Assembly: GCF_026109735.1 (NCBI RefSeq)
Contig: NZ_CP069620.1
Location: forward strand, 1,240,001 to 1,304,000
Length of the DNA: 64,000 nt
Direction: 5' to 3'
DNA from: Salinimicrobium tongyeongense
GTDB taxonomy: Bacteria > Bacteroidota > Bacteroidia > Flavobacteriales > Flavobacteriaceae
How positions within the stretch are numbered: the first letter of the stretch is position 1; each line of letters starts with the position of its first letter. Position numbers and translations under genes: made by a program. Of this stretch, positions 53,601 to 61,855 are shown piece after piece. Under the pieces are notes generated by a model. The model had not been told where the DNA came from. It searched no databases and worked only from the letters and a program-made list of their open reading frames with translations.

Positions 53601-55017
53601 CGTCATGTTTCTTCGCCAGTTCTACCAAAACAGGGTTCACCCTGTTCTCGTCTTCCTGGTTATGGCGCATAAGCTCTATATACAGGTCTTCCCCAAACTG
53701 CTCCTTCCACCAGAGCAGAGCTTCTTCTGCCTGATTTTCCCCTACATTCAATATTTTCCCAGGCACTTCCCCATAGAGGTTCCCGGTAAGGGCAATCACA
53801 TCCTCCTTATACTGCATAATTACCTCGCGGTCAATCCGCGGCACGTAATAAAACCCTTCAGTATAGGCAATAGAAGACATTTTGGCCAGGTTGTGGTAAC
53901 CCTTTTTATTCCTGGCCAGCAGCACCACCTGGTACCCGTTATCCTTCCGGCTCTTGTCTTTGCGGTTCTCACACACAAAGAACTCGCAACCCACAATAGC
54001 TTTGAGCTCGCGTGCTGTGGCAGGCTCGTTATTTTCGGCGGCGGCAGCATTTTTAGCTTTTACACCTTTGTTATAGGCGCCAACTTCTTTTACAAAATGA
54101 AATGCGCCCATCATATTAGCGTGATCTGTAAGTGCTACGGCCGGCATATTCTGCTTTGCCGCGGCGTTTACGAGATCTTTAATGCTAATGGTAGACTGCA
54201 AAATAGAAAACTGGCTGTGGTTATGAAGATGAGAAAAGGCAACTTCATCAAGCTTTTCAAGGTTTTCCTCTATTTCTGCGGAAGAAATTTCAGTCCCTTC
54301 TTTCTTCTGAAGCCTTTTCCTAATCTCTTCGGAAGCCTTCTTCAGATTGATGTGCTTTAACCCAATCAGCTGAATTGGCTGCGGATTAGCTTCTGAAAAA
54401 TTCTCGAAATAATCGGGCTTTACATCCAGTTCTTCCGAAGTAAATACCCTTTTCCTGATGAGCTCCAGGAAACAGCGGGTGGTAGCTTCCACATCGGCAG
54501 TTGCATTGTGGGCTTCAGCAAAAGGCTCATGAAAAAGAAATTCATGCAGCTCGGTAAGGGTTGGCAGTTTAAATTTACCTCCCCTACCGCCGGGAATACA
54601 GCAAAGCTGGGCAGTAACTTCGGTACAGGTATCAAGCACCGGCAGGCTCGTCAGGTTATTTTCCATCTGCAGCCGATGGAATTCGGCTCCCATGATATTA
54701 ACATCAAAACCTACATTTTGACCCACCACAAACTTAGAGCGCGAAAGGGCTATATTGAACTTCTCCAACACCTCCTGCAGGCTCACACCCTGCTCTGTTG
54801 CTAATTCGGTTGAGATCCCGTGTACCTTTTCGGCATCATAGGGAATATTAAAACCTTCGGGCTGTACCAGATAATCCTGATGTTCAACTACCCTCCCCAT
54901 GTCATCGTGCAACTGCCAGGCAATTTGTATACAGCGCGGCCAGTTGTCGCTATCGGTAAGCGGGGCATCCCAGCGCTTGGGAAGACCCGTGGTTTCAGTA
55001 TCAAAAATAAGGTACAT
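50636..55017 (-). CDS. dnaE: DNA polymerase III alpha subunit with fused DnaQ-like exonuclease, frameshifted in this sequence
   Basis: Replicative polymerase. Two frames: 51826-55017 encodes an N-terminal DEDD exonuclease (MYLIFDTETTGLP, VGQNVGFDVNIMG, HNATADVEAT), a PHP domain (HLHNHSQFSILQS) and the palm with PDIDIDFDDEGR. 50636-51931 encodes the rest (NKSHSTCYAWIAYQTAYLKA, HhH and OB fold). One base added to the C6 run at 51955-51960 restores FLDGGEKNGHPREVLEKIWKDW (shown as FLDGGEKNGHPREVLEKIW) and a 1,460-residue protein. As the gene is essential and conserved on both sides of the break, sequencing error is the best explanation. The fused exonuclease is typical of Bacteroidota DnaE. Confidence 0.93.
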
Positions 55018-55181
55018 AAAATAATATTTTAGAGGCTTTTAGGCTGATTACTAGCACCAACCAAAGCATTTGAAGCAATTTTCGAATTGGTAAAAGTAAA
55101 GATAAATGAACGTAATCTCAGGGAAAGTTTTCAGGAATTATTAACGAAAGGGCCGTGCCAGAAATGCCATTTTTGATACAT

Positions 55182-55208
55182 AAAAAAACCCGGCACTTGG
55201 CCCGGGCT
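55182..55208 (-). terminator. Terminator of the ferritin-like gene
   Basis: On the minus strand a CCCGG/CCGGG stem with GCCAAGTG loop is followed by seven T. It lies 25 bases after the stop codon at 55233. Confidence 0.82.
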
Positions 55209-55232
55209 TTCTATCTACATTCTAAAAATTTA

Positions 55233-55682
55233 CTAATCAAAAGCTTCCTCCAGGTCTTTCACCTGTTTAAATGTCCGCTCTATGGCATTGCGCTGTTTAA
55301 TGAGGAGGTTTGCCGTAGAAGGCGCAAAGCCGTCTTCTTTGATGATCTTATTGTAATCTTCTACAGCCACTTTTTCACCCCTAACCACTTCTTCCAGGAT
55401 TTCTTCTTCCTTATCTGCACTAAAAGCAGCTTTTAAATCCATCCAGGCGTGGTGGGCCTTACCGCTCATACTTGTTCCTTTATCGGGAGATTCCCCCAGG
55501 TTCTTGATTTCGGTTTTTAGTTCATGCCCAAAATCATAACGCTCTTTTGCCTTGGCTTCAAAAAAATCTTTCAGCCGTGGGTTTTTAACATCTTCTGCTG
55601 CTTTTTGAAAGCCTTTTTCAGAATCATAATTTTTTTCCAGCAGTTCATTTAGTTTTGACGCAAGTTCTTTGGTTGTGGCCAT
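55233..55682 (-). CDS. DUF2383/PA2169-type four-helix-bundle protein
   Basis: A 149-residue ferritin-like four-helix protein. It begins MATTKELASKLNELLEKNYD with repeated helix heptads: EKGFQKAAEDVKNPRLKDFF, KAKERYDFGHELKTEIKNLG, VVRGEKVAVEDYNKIIKED. Proteins of this family are usually stress-induced and of unsettled biochemical role. The ATG at 55682 is preferred; an upstream start would add 20 unsupported residues (MFILILEQKKKLL...). It is monocistronic with a terminator downstream. Confidence 0.85.
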   Translation of the reverse strand: MATTKELASKLNELLEKNYDSEKGFQKAAEDVKNPRLKDFFEAKAKERYDFGHELKTEIKNLGESPDKGTSMSGKAHHAWMDLKAAFSADKEEEILEEVVRGEKVAVEDYNKIIKEDGFAPSTANLLIKQRNAIERTFKQVKDLEEAFD

Positions 55683-55868
55683 TTCTATTTCTTTTTTATT
55701 TGTTAGCAATTTCTTTTTCTGCTCTAATATAAGAATGAACAAAGCACGTAACCTAATGTTTAACAGGGTTTAGCACTCCTTAACTTTGTTTAAAAATGCT
55801 ATTTTTGAAGGGTAGGGAGCATGAAATATTTTTTTCCTAACCACCTCATATACAAGAAAAAATAATAG

Positions 55869-55876
55869 TATCTTTG
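55869..55876 (+). promoter_or_regulatory. Putative -7 promoter element of rpsP-rimM
   Basis: TATCTTTG fits TAnnTTTG and lies 47 bases upstream of the rpsP ATG. Confidence 0.55.
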
Positions 55877-55922
55877 CCCCCTCATTAATAACCGGGGTCG
55901 GGAACCCCACAAATTAATTTTT

Positions 55923-56492
55923 ATGCCTGTAAAGATTAGATTACAAAGACACGGTAAAAAAGGAAAGCCTTTTTTCTGGATCGTTGCTGCGGATTCACGC
56001 GCAAAAAGAGATGGTAAATTTCTTGAAAAATTAGGAATTTATAATCCAACTACTAACCCTGCTACTATTGACATTGATGTAGACAGCTCTGTAAAATGGT
56101 TACAGAATGGTGCACAGCCAACAGATACTGCAAGGGCTATCCTTTCTTACAAAGGAGTACTTCTTAAAAATCACCTTGCCGGTGGTGTAAGAAAAGGTGC
56201 TTTGACCGAAGAACAAGCAGAGGAGAAATTCAACGCATGGGTATCGGAAAAAGAAGGCAAAGTTGAAGCTAAAAAAGAGAATTTGAGCAAAGAGCAGGAA
56301 GCTGCTAAAGCTAAAGCTCTTGAGGCTGAAAAAGAAGTTAACGCTAAGCGCGAGGCCGAAGCTGCTGCCGCTGCACAACCTGAAGTTGAGGAGAATGCTG
56401 AAGACCAGGAAGCTGCTGCTGCAAATGAAGTAGACGATGCTACCGCTGCCGAAGCAAATGCTGAAGAAAAACAGGACCAGGCAGGTTCTTAA
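55923..56492 (+). CDS. rpsP: 30S ribosomal protein S16 with long C-terminal extension
   Basis: Small-subunit ribosomal protein. The S16 domain is residues 1 to about 80 ([42 protein letters not shown]). The remaining 105 or so residues are an Ala/Glu/Lys-rich, predicted disordered or helical extension ([20 protein letters not shown], ...EEKQDQAGS). Bacteroidota S16 proteins often carry such tails, but most S16 proteins end near residue 90. rimM follows 18 bases downstream, the conserved order. Confidence 0.95.
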   Translation: MPVKIRLQRHGKKGKPFFWIVAADSRAKRDGKFLEKLGIYNPTTNPATIDIDVDSSVKWLQNGAQPTDTARAILSYKGVLLKNHLAGGVRKGALTEEQAEEKFNAWVSEKEGKVEAKKENLSKEQEAAKAKALEAEKEVNAKREAEAAAAAQPEVEENAEDQEAAAANEVDDATAAEANAEEKQDQAGS

Positions 56493-56510
56493 TTTTTCCC
56501 TCTAACGAAC

Positions 56511-57035
56511 ATGACAAAAGAAGAGTGTTTCTATCTTGGCAGAATCGTTAGTAAATTCAGTTTTAAGGGAGAGGTATTGATCAAACTCGATACCGATGAA
56601 CCCGAAAGTTATTTAGAAATGGAATCAGTTTTTGTCGAATATGACAATAATCTGGTTCCATTTTTTATTGAAAGAAGTTCGCTGCAAAAAAGCAACCTTC
56701 TGCGGGTAAAATTTGAAGAAGTAGATTCTGAAGAAGACGCCGAAGATCTAATGAAATGCGACCTCTACTTACCCCTTAGCCTCCTGCCCGAACTCGATGA
56801 AGATCAGTTCTACTTTCATGAAGTCATCGGCTTTACCGTAGAAGACCTAAATTACGGAGTGGTTGGCACCCTTACAGGAGTGAACGACACCACCTCACAA
56901 GCCCTTTTTGAAGTAGAAAAAGACGGCAAACAGATCCTCATCCCAATGAACGACGAGTTTCTTCAGAAAGTGGATAAGAAGAACAAAAAGATTATCGTTG
57001 AGACACCGGAGGGACTTATTGATCTTTATCTTTAG
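56511..57035 (+). CDS. rimM: 16S rRNA processing protein RimM
   Basis: Ribosome assembly factor that binds S19 and helps 30S maturation. The 174-residue protein has an N-terminal RimM domain (YLGRIVSKFSFKGEVLIKLDTDEP, cited as GRIVSKFSFKGEVLIK) and a C-terminal PRC-barrel (FYFHEVIGFTVED...IPMNDEFLQKVD). It is in an operon with rpsP. Confidence 0.95.
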   Translation: MTKEECFYLGRIVSKFSFKGEVLIKLDTDEPESYLEMESVFVEYDNNLVPFFIERSSLQKSNLLRVKFEEVDSEEDAEDLMKCDLYLPLSLLPELDEDQFYFHEVIGFTVEDLNYGVVGTLTGVNDTTSQALFEVEKDGKQILIPMNDEFLQKVDKKNKKIIVETPEGLIDLYL

Positions 57036-57044
57036 GAAAATCAC

Positions 57045-57558
57045 AAGCACCAAATTCCAAATTACAATCGGAAGAAAATCTGGAGCAAAAAAAATAAGGT
57101 TCTAAAAAAGGCATTTTTTGCTAACTTTAAGTATGAAACCTTATAACCTGGAAGAAAGAACTTTTGAATTTGCAAGACAATGCAGGTTATTGGTTTCAAA
57201 GCTTTCCAAAACAATTTCAAATATTGAAGACGGAAAGCAACTTATAAGATCGTCGGGATCTGTAGGTGCGAATTACATTGAGGCTAATGAGAAACTGGGG
57301 GACAAAGATTTTTCTTTCCGTTTAAAAATTGCCAGAAAGGAAGCTAAAGAATCTGCCTACTGGCTACGCCTGCTACAGGCTGCAAATCCAACTCTTGAAT
57401 CAGAAATAGAAGGAATCATAAATGAAGCGCAGGAGCTTCGGAAAATATTATCTGCTATAATTAATAAATCATAATTTAATATTTGGCCCTCTTGGGATTT
57501 GGTACTTTCAAATAATATCTTACTCCTTTTGGAATTTGGTGCTTGGAATTTGGTGCTT
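57045..57558. repeat. Inverted repeats flanking the four-helix-bundle gene
   Basis: AAGCACCAAATTCCAA at 57045-57060 recurs inverted as TTGGAATTTGGTGCTT at 57529-57544 and again at 57543-57558, with a degenerate third copy (GGGATTTGGTACTTT) near 57494-57508. The repeats bracket the 57133-57474 gene and no other. This may be a small mobile or gene-cassette-like unit. Confidence 0.55.
57133..57474 (+). CDS. Four-helix bundle protein (S23/23S rRNA intervening-sequence type)
   Basis: A 113-residue helical protein of the 'four helix bundle protein' family: MKPYNLEERTFEFARQCRLL, IRSSGSVGANYIEANEKLGD, FSFRLKIARKEAKESAYWLRLL. Such genes are found in 23S rRNA intervening sequences and scattered as solitary genes in Bacteroidota; no function is established. 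The ATG at 57133 is preferred over an upstream TTG. It lies between matched inverted repeats, separated from rimM and trmN6. Confidence 0.85.
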   Translation: MKPYNLEERTFEFARQCRLLVSKLSKTISNIEDGKQLIRSSGSVGANYIEANEKLGDKDFSFRLKIARKEAKESAYWLRLLQAANPTLESEIEGIINEAQELRKILSAIINKS

Positions 57559-57587
57559 ATCTTGCGATGCTAAAACTATGATCTGCA

Positions 57588-58319
57588 ATGGAAGGTTTCC
57601 GGTTTAAACAATTCACAGTTCAGCAGGATAAATGCGCGATGAAAATCGGTACCGACGGGGTGCTGCTGGGAGCCTGGGCTTCTTTAGCGCACCAGCCGTT
57701 TTCTATCCTGGATATTGGCACCGGCACGGGGGTTATTGCCTTGATGCTGGCGCAACGCTGTAACGCCGAACTTATTGATGCCCTTGAAATAGACGAGGAC
57801 GCCTACGAGCAGGCAGTTGATAATTTTGAGAACAGCCACTGGGGCGACCGGCTCTTTTGCTACCATGCCGCCTTTGATGAGTTTGTGGCAGAGATGCAGG
57901 AAGAAGGCATGGAAGAAGAGGAAAAATATGATCTCATTATTTCCAATCCCCCGTTTTATTCGGCCGATTATTCTTCGGGAGATGCAAAGCGCGACCAGGC
58001 GAGATTTGCAGAAGCACTTCCGTTTGACGAACTTCTGGAAGGAGTTTCCCTACTCCTCTCAAAAAGGGGAATATTCAGTGTCATTATTCCTTATACTGAA
58101 GAAGAAAAATTCCGCTACCTGGCAGCTGACTACGGACTATTTCCGCAGCGCATCACCCACGTAAAAGGTACTCCTGAAAGTGAGCTGAAAAGAAGTCTGC
58201 TGGAATTGTCATTTTTGGAAGGTAAGCCGGAAGTTGATGAGCTTATTATAGAAACCGCCAGGCACCAATACACTCCGGAGTACATTGAACTGGTAAAGGA
58301 ATTTTATTTGAAGATGTAG
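57588..58319 (+). CDS. trmN6: tRNA1(Val) (adenine(37)-N6)-methyltransferase
   Basis: SAM-dependent methyltransferase of 243 residues acting on A37 of tRNA-Val. Visible motifs are the SAM-binding DIGTGTGVIALMLAQR (about 43-58), acidic loop ALEIDEDAYEQA, and the adenine-N6 catalytic motif NPPFY near 122. The N-terminal FKQFTVQQDKCAMKIGTDGVLLGAWA-type region (cited as QDKCAMKIGTDGVLLGAW) is diagnostic for TrmN6/YfiC. Confidence 0.93.
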   Translation: MEGFRFKQFTVQQDKCAMKIGTDGVLLGAWASLAHQPFSILDIGTGTGVIALMLAQRCNAELIDALEIDEDAYEQAVDNFENSHWGDRLFCYHAAFDEFVAEMQEEGMEEEEKYDLIISNPPFYSADYSSGDAKRDQARFAEALPFDELLEGVSLLLSKRGIFSVIIPYTEEEKFRYLAADYGLFPQRITHVKGTPESELKRSLLELSFLEGKPEVDELIIETARHQYTPEYIELVKEFYLKM

Positions 58320-58345
58320 GAAATAACTACAATAATTTGCAGCGA

Positions 58346-58486
58346 TTAATCTCTGTTCTTAACTTCCTGTTGTGCCTTTTTTTCTTCTGAAATTTCGATG
58401 ACAGGACCAGCAATTGCTATTTCTTTTCCTGAAGACTCATTACACCCGGTGACCAAGACCAGGAGCAGTACAAGGAATACATTCAT
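58346..58486 (-). CDS. Small lipoprotein (46 residues), unknown function
   Basis: MNVFLVLLLVLVTGCNESSG has a hydrophobic signal and lipobox VTGC (C15), followed by a short charged tail ending VKNRD. It is transcribed against both neighbours in a 339-base spacer. The lipobox makes it credible, but no family is recognised. Confidence 0.5.
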   Translation of the reverse strand: MNVFLVLLLVLVTGCNESSGKEIAIAGPVIEISEEKKAQQEVKNRD

Positions 58487-58657
58487 TTATAGTATTTATT
58501 TTGCCTGAACAAGAAAAAAAAACTTCGGGAGCTCGGACTCATTAATATTTTTAGTGCTTCAAACCCTGGAAGGGATGAAATATCCTCAGACCTAACAGGT
58601 TTTTATGGTCTTTCTGCGTAAATTTACTTTTCCAGACAAAAACTTAAACTACCAACA

Positions 58658-59836
58658 ATGAAAGCAGACCAATTCCAGGCGCCCGATTATTATAATCTTG
58701 ACGACCTTCTTAGTGATGAACATAAAATGGTACGTGACGCTGCCCGGGAATGGGTGAAGCGTGAGGTTTCTCCCATTATAGAAGAGGCCGCTCAAAAAGC
58801 CGAATTTCCGAAGCAGTTAATCAACGGCCTTGCCGACATTGGCGCATTTGGCCCATATATTCCCGAAGAATATGGAGGTGCCGGCCTGGATCAAATTTCC
58901 TACGGATTGATTATGCAGGAAATTGAAAGAGGTGACAGCGGGGTGCGCTCTACAGCTTCAGTACAGTCTTCTTTGGTGATGTACCCAATCTTTAAATACG
59001 GAACCGAAGAACAAAAGAAGAAGTATCTTCCAAAGCTGGCTTCGGGAGAAATGATGGGCTGCTTTGGCCTAACCGAACCGGATCACGGTTCCAATCCCGG
59101 CGGCATGACTACAAATTTTAAAGATAAGGGCGATCACTACCTGCTTAACGGTGCAAAAATGTGGATCTCCAATGCTCCTTTTGCCGATATCGCTATTGTA
59201 TGGGCAAAAAACGAGGAAGGCCGCATCCACGGACTCATTGTAGAACGCGGGATGGAAGGCTTCACCACACCCGAAACTCACAACAAATGGTCTCTCCGTG
59301 CCAGTGCCACGGGGGAACTGGTCTTTAACAACGTGAAAGTTCCTAAAGAAAACCTGATGCCCGAAAAAAGCGGATTGGGCGCACCTCTTGGCTGCCTGGA
59401 CTCTGCCCGCTATGGAATTGCCTGGGGTGCTATTGGCGCTGCCATGGATTGTTATGACACCGCTTTGCGTTATGCAAAGGAACGGGAACAGTTTGGGAAG
59501 CCTATTGCAGGTTTCCAGCTACAACAAAAGAAACTGGCCGAGATGATCACCGAGATCACCAAAGCCCAGTTACTTGCATGGAGACTGGGAGTGATGAGAA
59601 ACGAAGGCACTGCCACCTCAGCACAAATCTCTATGGCAAAAAGGAATAATGTTGAAATGGCCATCAATATCGCCCGGGAAGCCAGGCAGATTTTAGGAGG
59701 AATGGGAATTATAGGCGAATACAGCATCATGCGGCACTCCATGAACCTGGAAAGTGTGATCACTTATGAAGGCACTCACGATATCCACCTCTTAATTACA
59801 GGGGCAGATATTACAGGAATTCCTGCATTTCAGTAA
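58658..59836 (+). CDS. gcdH: Acyl-CoA dehydrogenase, glutaryl-CoA dehydrogenase type
   Basis: FAD-dependent dehydrogenase of 392 residues. Signatures: CFGLTEPDHGSNPGGM near 130, WISNAPFADIAIVWAK near 170, RYGIAWGAIGAAMDCYDTAL near 250, REQFGKPIAGFQLQQKKLAEM near 275, and the C-terminal YEGTHDIHLLITGADITGIPAF where the catalytic Glu sits in YEGTHD (about 372). This set is characteristic of glutaryl-CoA dehydrogenase (lysine and tryptophan breakdown). Substrate assignment is by family resemblance. Confidence 0.85.
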   Translation: MKADQFQAPDYYNLDDLLSDEHKMVRDAAREWVKREVSPIIEEAAQKAEFPKQLINGLADIGAFGPYIPEEYGGAGLDQISYGLIMQEIERGDSGVRSTASVQSSLVMYPIFKYGTEEQKKKYLPKLASGEMMGCFGLTEPDHGSNPGGMTTNFKDKGDHYLLNGAKMWISNAPFADIAIVWAKNEEGRIHGLIVERGMEGFTTPETHNKWSLRASATGELVFNNVKVPKENLMPEKSGLGAPLGCLDSARYGIAWGAIGAAMDCYDTALRYAKEREQFGKPIAGFQLQQKKLAEMITEITKAQLLAWRLGVMRNEGTATSAQISMAKRNNVEMAINIAREARQILGGMGIIGEYSIMRHSMNLESVITYEGTHDIHLLITGADITGIPAFQ

Positions 59837-59844
59837 AAAGAAAA

Positions 59845-59875
59845 GACCTCACAGGTTTTAGAAACCTGTGAGGTC
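59845..59875 (+). terminator. Terminator after gcdH
   Basis: GACCTCACAGGTTT pairs with AAACCTGTGAGGTC around TAG. The T-run is weak on either strand, but position 9 bases after the stop supports it. Confidence 0.65.
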
Positions 59876-59885
59876 TACCCCAAAT

Positions 59886-60050
59886 TTAAATATCTAAATC
59901 AAAACAGGGGCAACGTTTACAACGCTTGCCCTTTTTATATTTCTCGCAGCATTCGGTTTTTAATTCCACAGGTTTTTTCGCGATCACCCCATCCAGCTTG
60001 AGATAATCTTTGGACTTGGGGGAGTAGAAAACGATTACATTTAAAATCAT
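59886..60050 (-). CDS. Small cysteine-rich cytoplasmic protein
   Basis: A 54-residue product starting MILNVIVFYSPKSKDYLKLD and ending with a Cys/Lys cluster TECCEKYKKGKRCKRCPCFD, five cysteines in the last 20 residues. The arrangement suggests metal binding. The ATG at 60050 is preferred; 12 more residues could be added upstream. I recognise no named family, though short proteins like this are seen next to core genes of Flavobacteriaceae. Confidence 0.6.
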   Translation of the reverse strand: MILNVIVFYSPKSKDYLKLDGVIAKKPVELKTECCEKYKKGKRCKRCPCFDLDI

Positions 60051-60106
60051 GCTGACTGCGAATTGCTTACCTGTCAAAAAAGGCAAAAATCACACCCTTT
60101 TTTAAC

Positions 60107-60445
60107 TCAGTCTGCGTTAAAGGGGGCAATCTTTATCTCTAGCCCCTCCAGTTCCTTTTCAATAGGAATCTGACAGCTTAGACGACTATTTTCCTGAACA
60201 AAAAAAGCCTGATCTAACATATCTTCTTCTTCATAAGATTTTTCGGGCAAGAGGTGCTCTTTGTTGAGCATATAGCACTGGCAGGAGGCACACATGGCCA
60301 TCCCCCCGCAAATACCAACAGTTCCTTCGGGGGCAAGCTCATGAAGGCGAATTACCTCCATAAGGTTCATATTCATATCGGTAGGTGCGTCAACCACGTG
60401 AGCTTCTCCTTCGCGGTCGATAACGGTGATTTTAATATCTGACAT
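60107..60445 (-). CDS. 2Fe-2S ferredoxin (adrenodoxin type)
   Basis: A 112-residue electron carrier. Cluster ligands are C46, C52 and C55 (GICGGMAMCASCQC) and C91 (LSCQIP), the spacing of [2Fe-2S] adrenodoxin or putidaredoxin-like proteins. It is next to a ferredoxin-NADP reductase gene, 70 bases away, making an electron-transfer pair likely; nifU and mrp downstream of the same direction supply FeS clusters. Confidence 0.92.
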   Translation of the reverse strand: MSDIKITVIDREGEAHVVDAPTDMNMNLMEVIRLHELAPEGTVGICGGMAMCASCQCYMLNKEHLLPEKSYEEEDMLDQAFFVQENSRLSCQIPIEKELEGLEIKIAPFNAD

Positions 60446-60459
60446 TTGTCAATTATAAA

Positions 60460-60488
60460 ACCTAACAGGTTTCAAGAACCTGTTAGGT
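60460..60488 (-). terminator. Terminator between the ferredoxin reductase and ferredoxin genes
   Basis: ACCTAACAGGTT pairs with AACCTGTTAGGT around CAAGA-like loop, with TTTTATAATT following on the minus strand. Its arms are nearly the same as those of the hairpin at 59845-59875 and the half-copy near 58589-58602. Confidence 0.7.
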
Positions 60489-60515
60489 CTGGTTTTAAAC
60501 TTTGGTTAAAATTAT

Positions 60516-61577
60516 TTAATTTATACTTTTCACAACCTCTCTCTTGGCTTCCTTCTTACTGCCGTCAAACCCATTCACCCCGCTTACGGTGGTGTATTTC
60601 ATCACATATTTCTTATCGGGAAATATTTTTTGATAGGCACTCTGGCACATAATGGCCGCTTCATGGAAACCGCACAAAATGAGCTTTAGCTTCCCCGGAT
60701 AGGTATTTACATCTCCAATGGCATAAATCCCCGGAATATTGGTTTGATAATCGTAGCTGTTGTCAACTTTGATCGCGTTTTTCTCAATCTCAAGCCCCCA
60801 GTTGGCAATAGGGCCTAACTTTGGGGAAAGTCCGAAGAGCGGAATGAAATAATCGGTTTCTTTGATCTCTTCTTCGGAAGCGTCTCCTTTGTGGCGGATC
60901 ACTACTGAATCCAAGCTTTCTTCCCCCTGCAGCCCAACTACTTCAGCTTCAGTAATGAGGTTGATTTTTCCTATTTTTGAGAGTTCAGAAACTTTCTCTA
61001 CAGAATCTAATGCCCCGCGGAATTCATTTCTTCTGTGAACCAGGGAAACTTCCGAAGCAACTTCAGAAAGATAAATGGCCCAGTCTAAAGCTGAGTCTCC
61101 CCCTCCCGCAATTACCACCCGTTTGTCACGGTAATCTTCGGGTTCTTTGATCATATACGCAACCCCGTTGTTCTCATACTTTGCAATATTAGGAATGGGA
61201 GGCTTTCGCGGCTCGAAACTTCCCAAACCACCGGCGATTACCACTACCGGGGCCTGATGTTGTGTACCTTCACTGGTAGTGACGATAAAAGAACCATCAT
61301 CCAGCTTCTCTATGGTTTCTGCCCTTTCCCCCAGGGTGAATCCCGGCTCAAACGGGCGGATCTGCTCCATAAGATTATCTACAAGATCTCCCGCCAGTAC
61401 TTCGGGAAAAGCCGGAATATCATAGATAGGCTTTTTAGGATAGATCTCTGAACACTGCCCTCCCGGCTGTGGAAGGGCGTCTATAAGGTGACATTTTAAT
61501 TTTAATAATCCTGCTTCAAATACGGCGAAAAGACCAGTTGGCCCGGCACCGATGATCAACATATCTGTTTTAATCAT
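60516..61577 (-). CDS. Thioredoxin reductase-like ferredoxin--NADP reductase
   Basis: A flavoprotein of 353 residues. FAD-binding GxGxxG at the N-terminus (IIGAGPTGLFAVFEAG), NADPH-binding VVIAGGGDSALDWAIYL near 165 and the second FAD motif GIYAIGDVNTYPGKLKLILCG near 285 (cited as GIYAIGDVNTYPGKLK). It lacks the CxxC of thioredoxin reductase and matches YumC-type ferredoxin reductases. Located with a 2Fe-2S ferredoxin and FeS assembly genes. Confidence 0.92.
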   Translation of the reverse strand: MIKTDMLIIGAGPTGLFAVFEAGLLKLKCHLIDALPQPGGQCSEIYPKKPIYDIPAFPEVLAGDLVDNLMEQIRPFEPGFTLGERAETIEKLDDGSFIVTTSEGTQHQAPVVVIAGGLGSFEPRKPPIPNIAKYENNGVAYMIKEPEDYRDKRVVIAGGGDSALDWAIYLSEVASEVSLVHRRNEFRGALDSVEKVSELSKIGKINLITEAEVVGLQGEESLDSVVIRHKGDASEEEIKETDYFIPLFGLSPKLGPIANWGLEIEKNAIKVDNSYDYQTNIPGIYAIGDVNTYPGKLKLILCGFHEAAIMCQSAYQKIFPDKKYVMKYTTVSGVNGFDGSKKEAKREVVKSIN

Positions 61578-61607
61578 TACTTCTTGTTTTGTGAATTGCC
61601 GAAAATG

Positions 61608-61853
61608 TTATTTTTCAATATTCAGCACCTTTTCAATTTGAGGTACATAGCGTTTAATGGTCATTTCAACACCCGATTTTAAAGTCATGGTGTTTACGCT
61701 ACAGCCCACACAGGCTCCCTGCAGCTGCACTTTTACCAGCCGGTCATCATCTTCAATACTAATGAGGGAAATGTCTCCCCCGTCATTCCTAAGGAAAGGC
61801 CTTATTTCTTCAAGGGCCCTCTCTACGTTCAACCTAACTTCTTCGCTTGTCAT
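61608..61853 (-). CDS. nfuA: NifU-type FeS cluster carrier protein
   Basis: A stand-alone NifU C-terminal domain of 81 residues. The signature is GGDISLISIEDDDRLVKVQL, GACVGCSVNTMTLK with cysteines C48 and C51 that hold a [4Fe-4S] cluster between two monomers. It overlaps or abuts mrp (2 bases apart), another FeS carrier, so the two are co-transcribed. The symbol is assigned by family. Confidence 0.93.
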   Translation of the reverse strand: MTSEEVRLNVERALEEIRPFLRNDGGDISLISIEDDDRLVKVQLQGACVGCSVNTMTLKSGVEMTIKRYVPQIEKVLNIEK

Positions 61854-61855
61854 GA

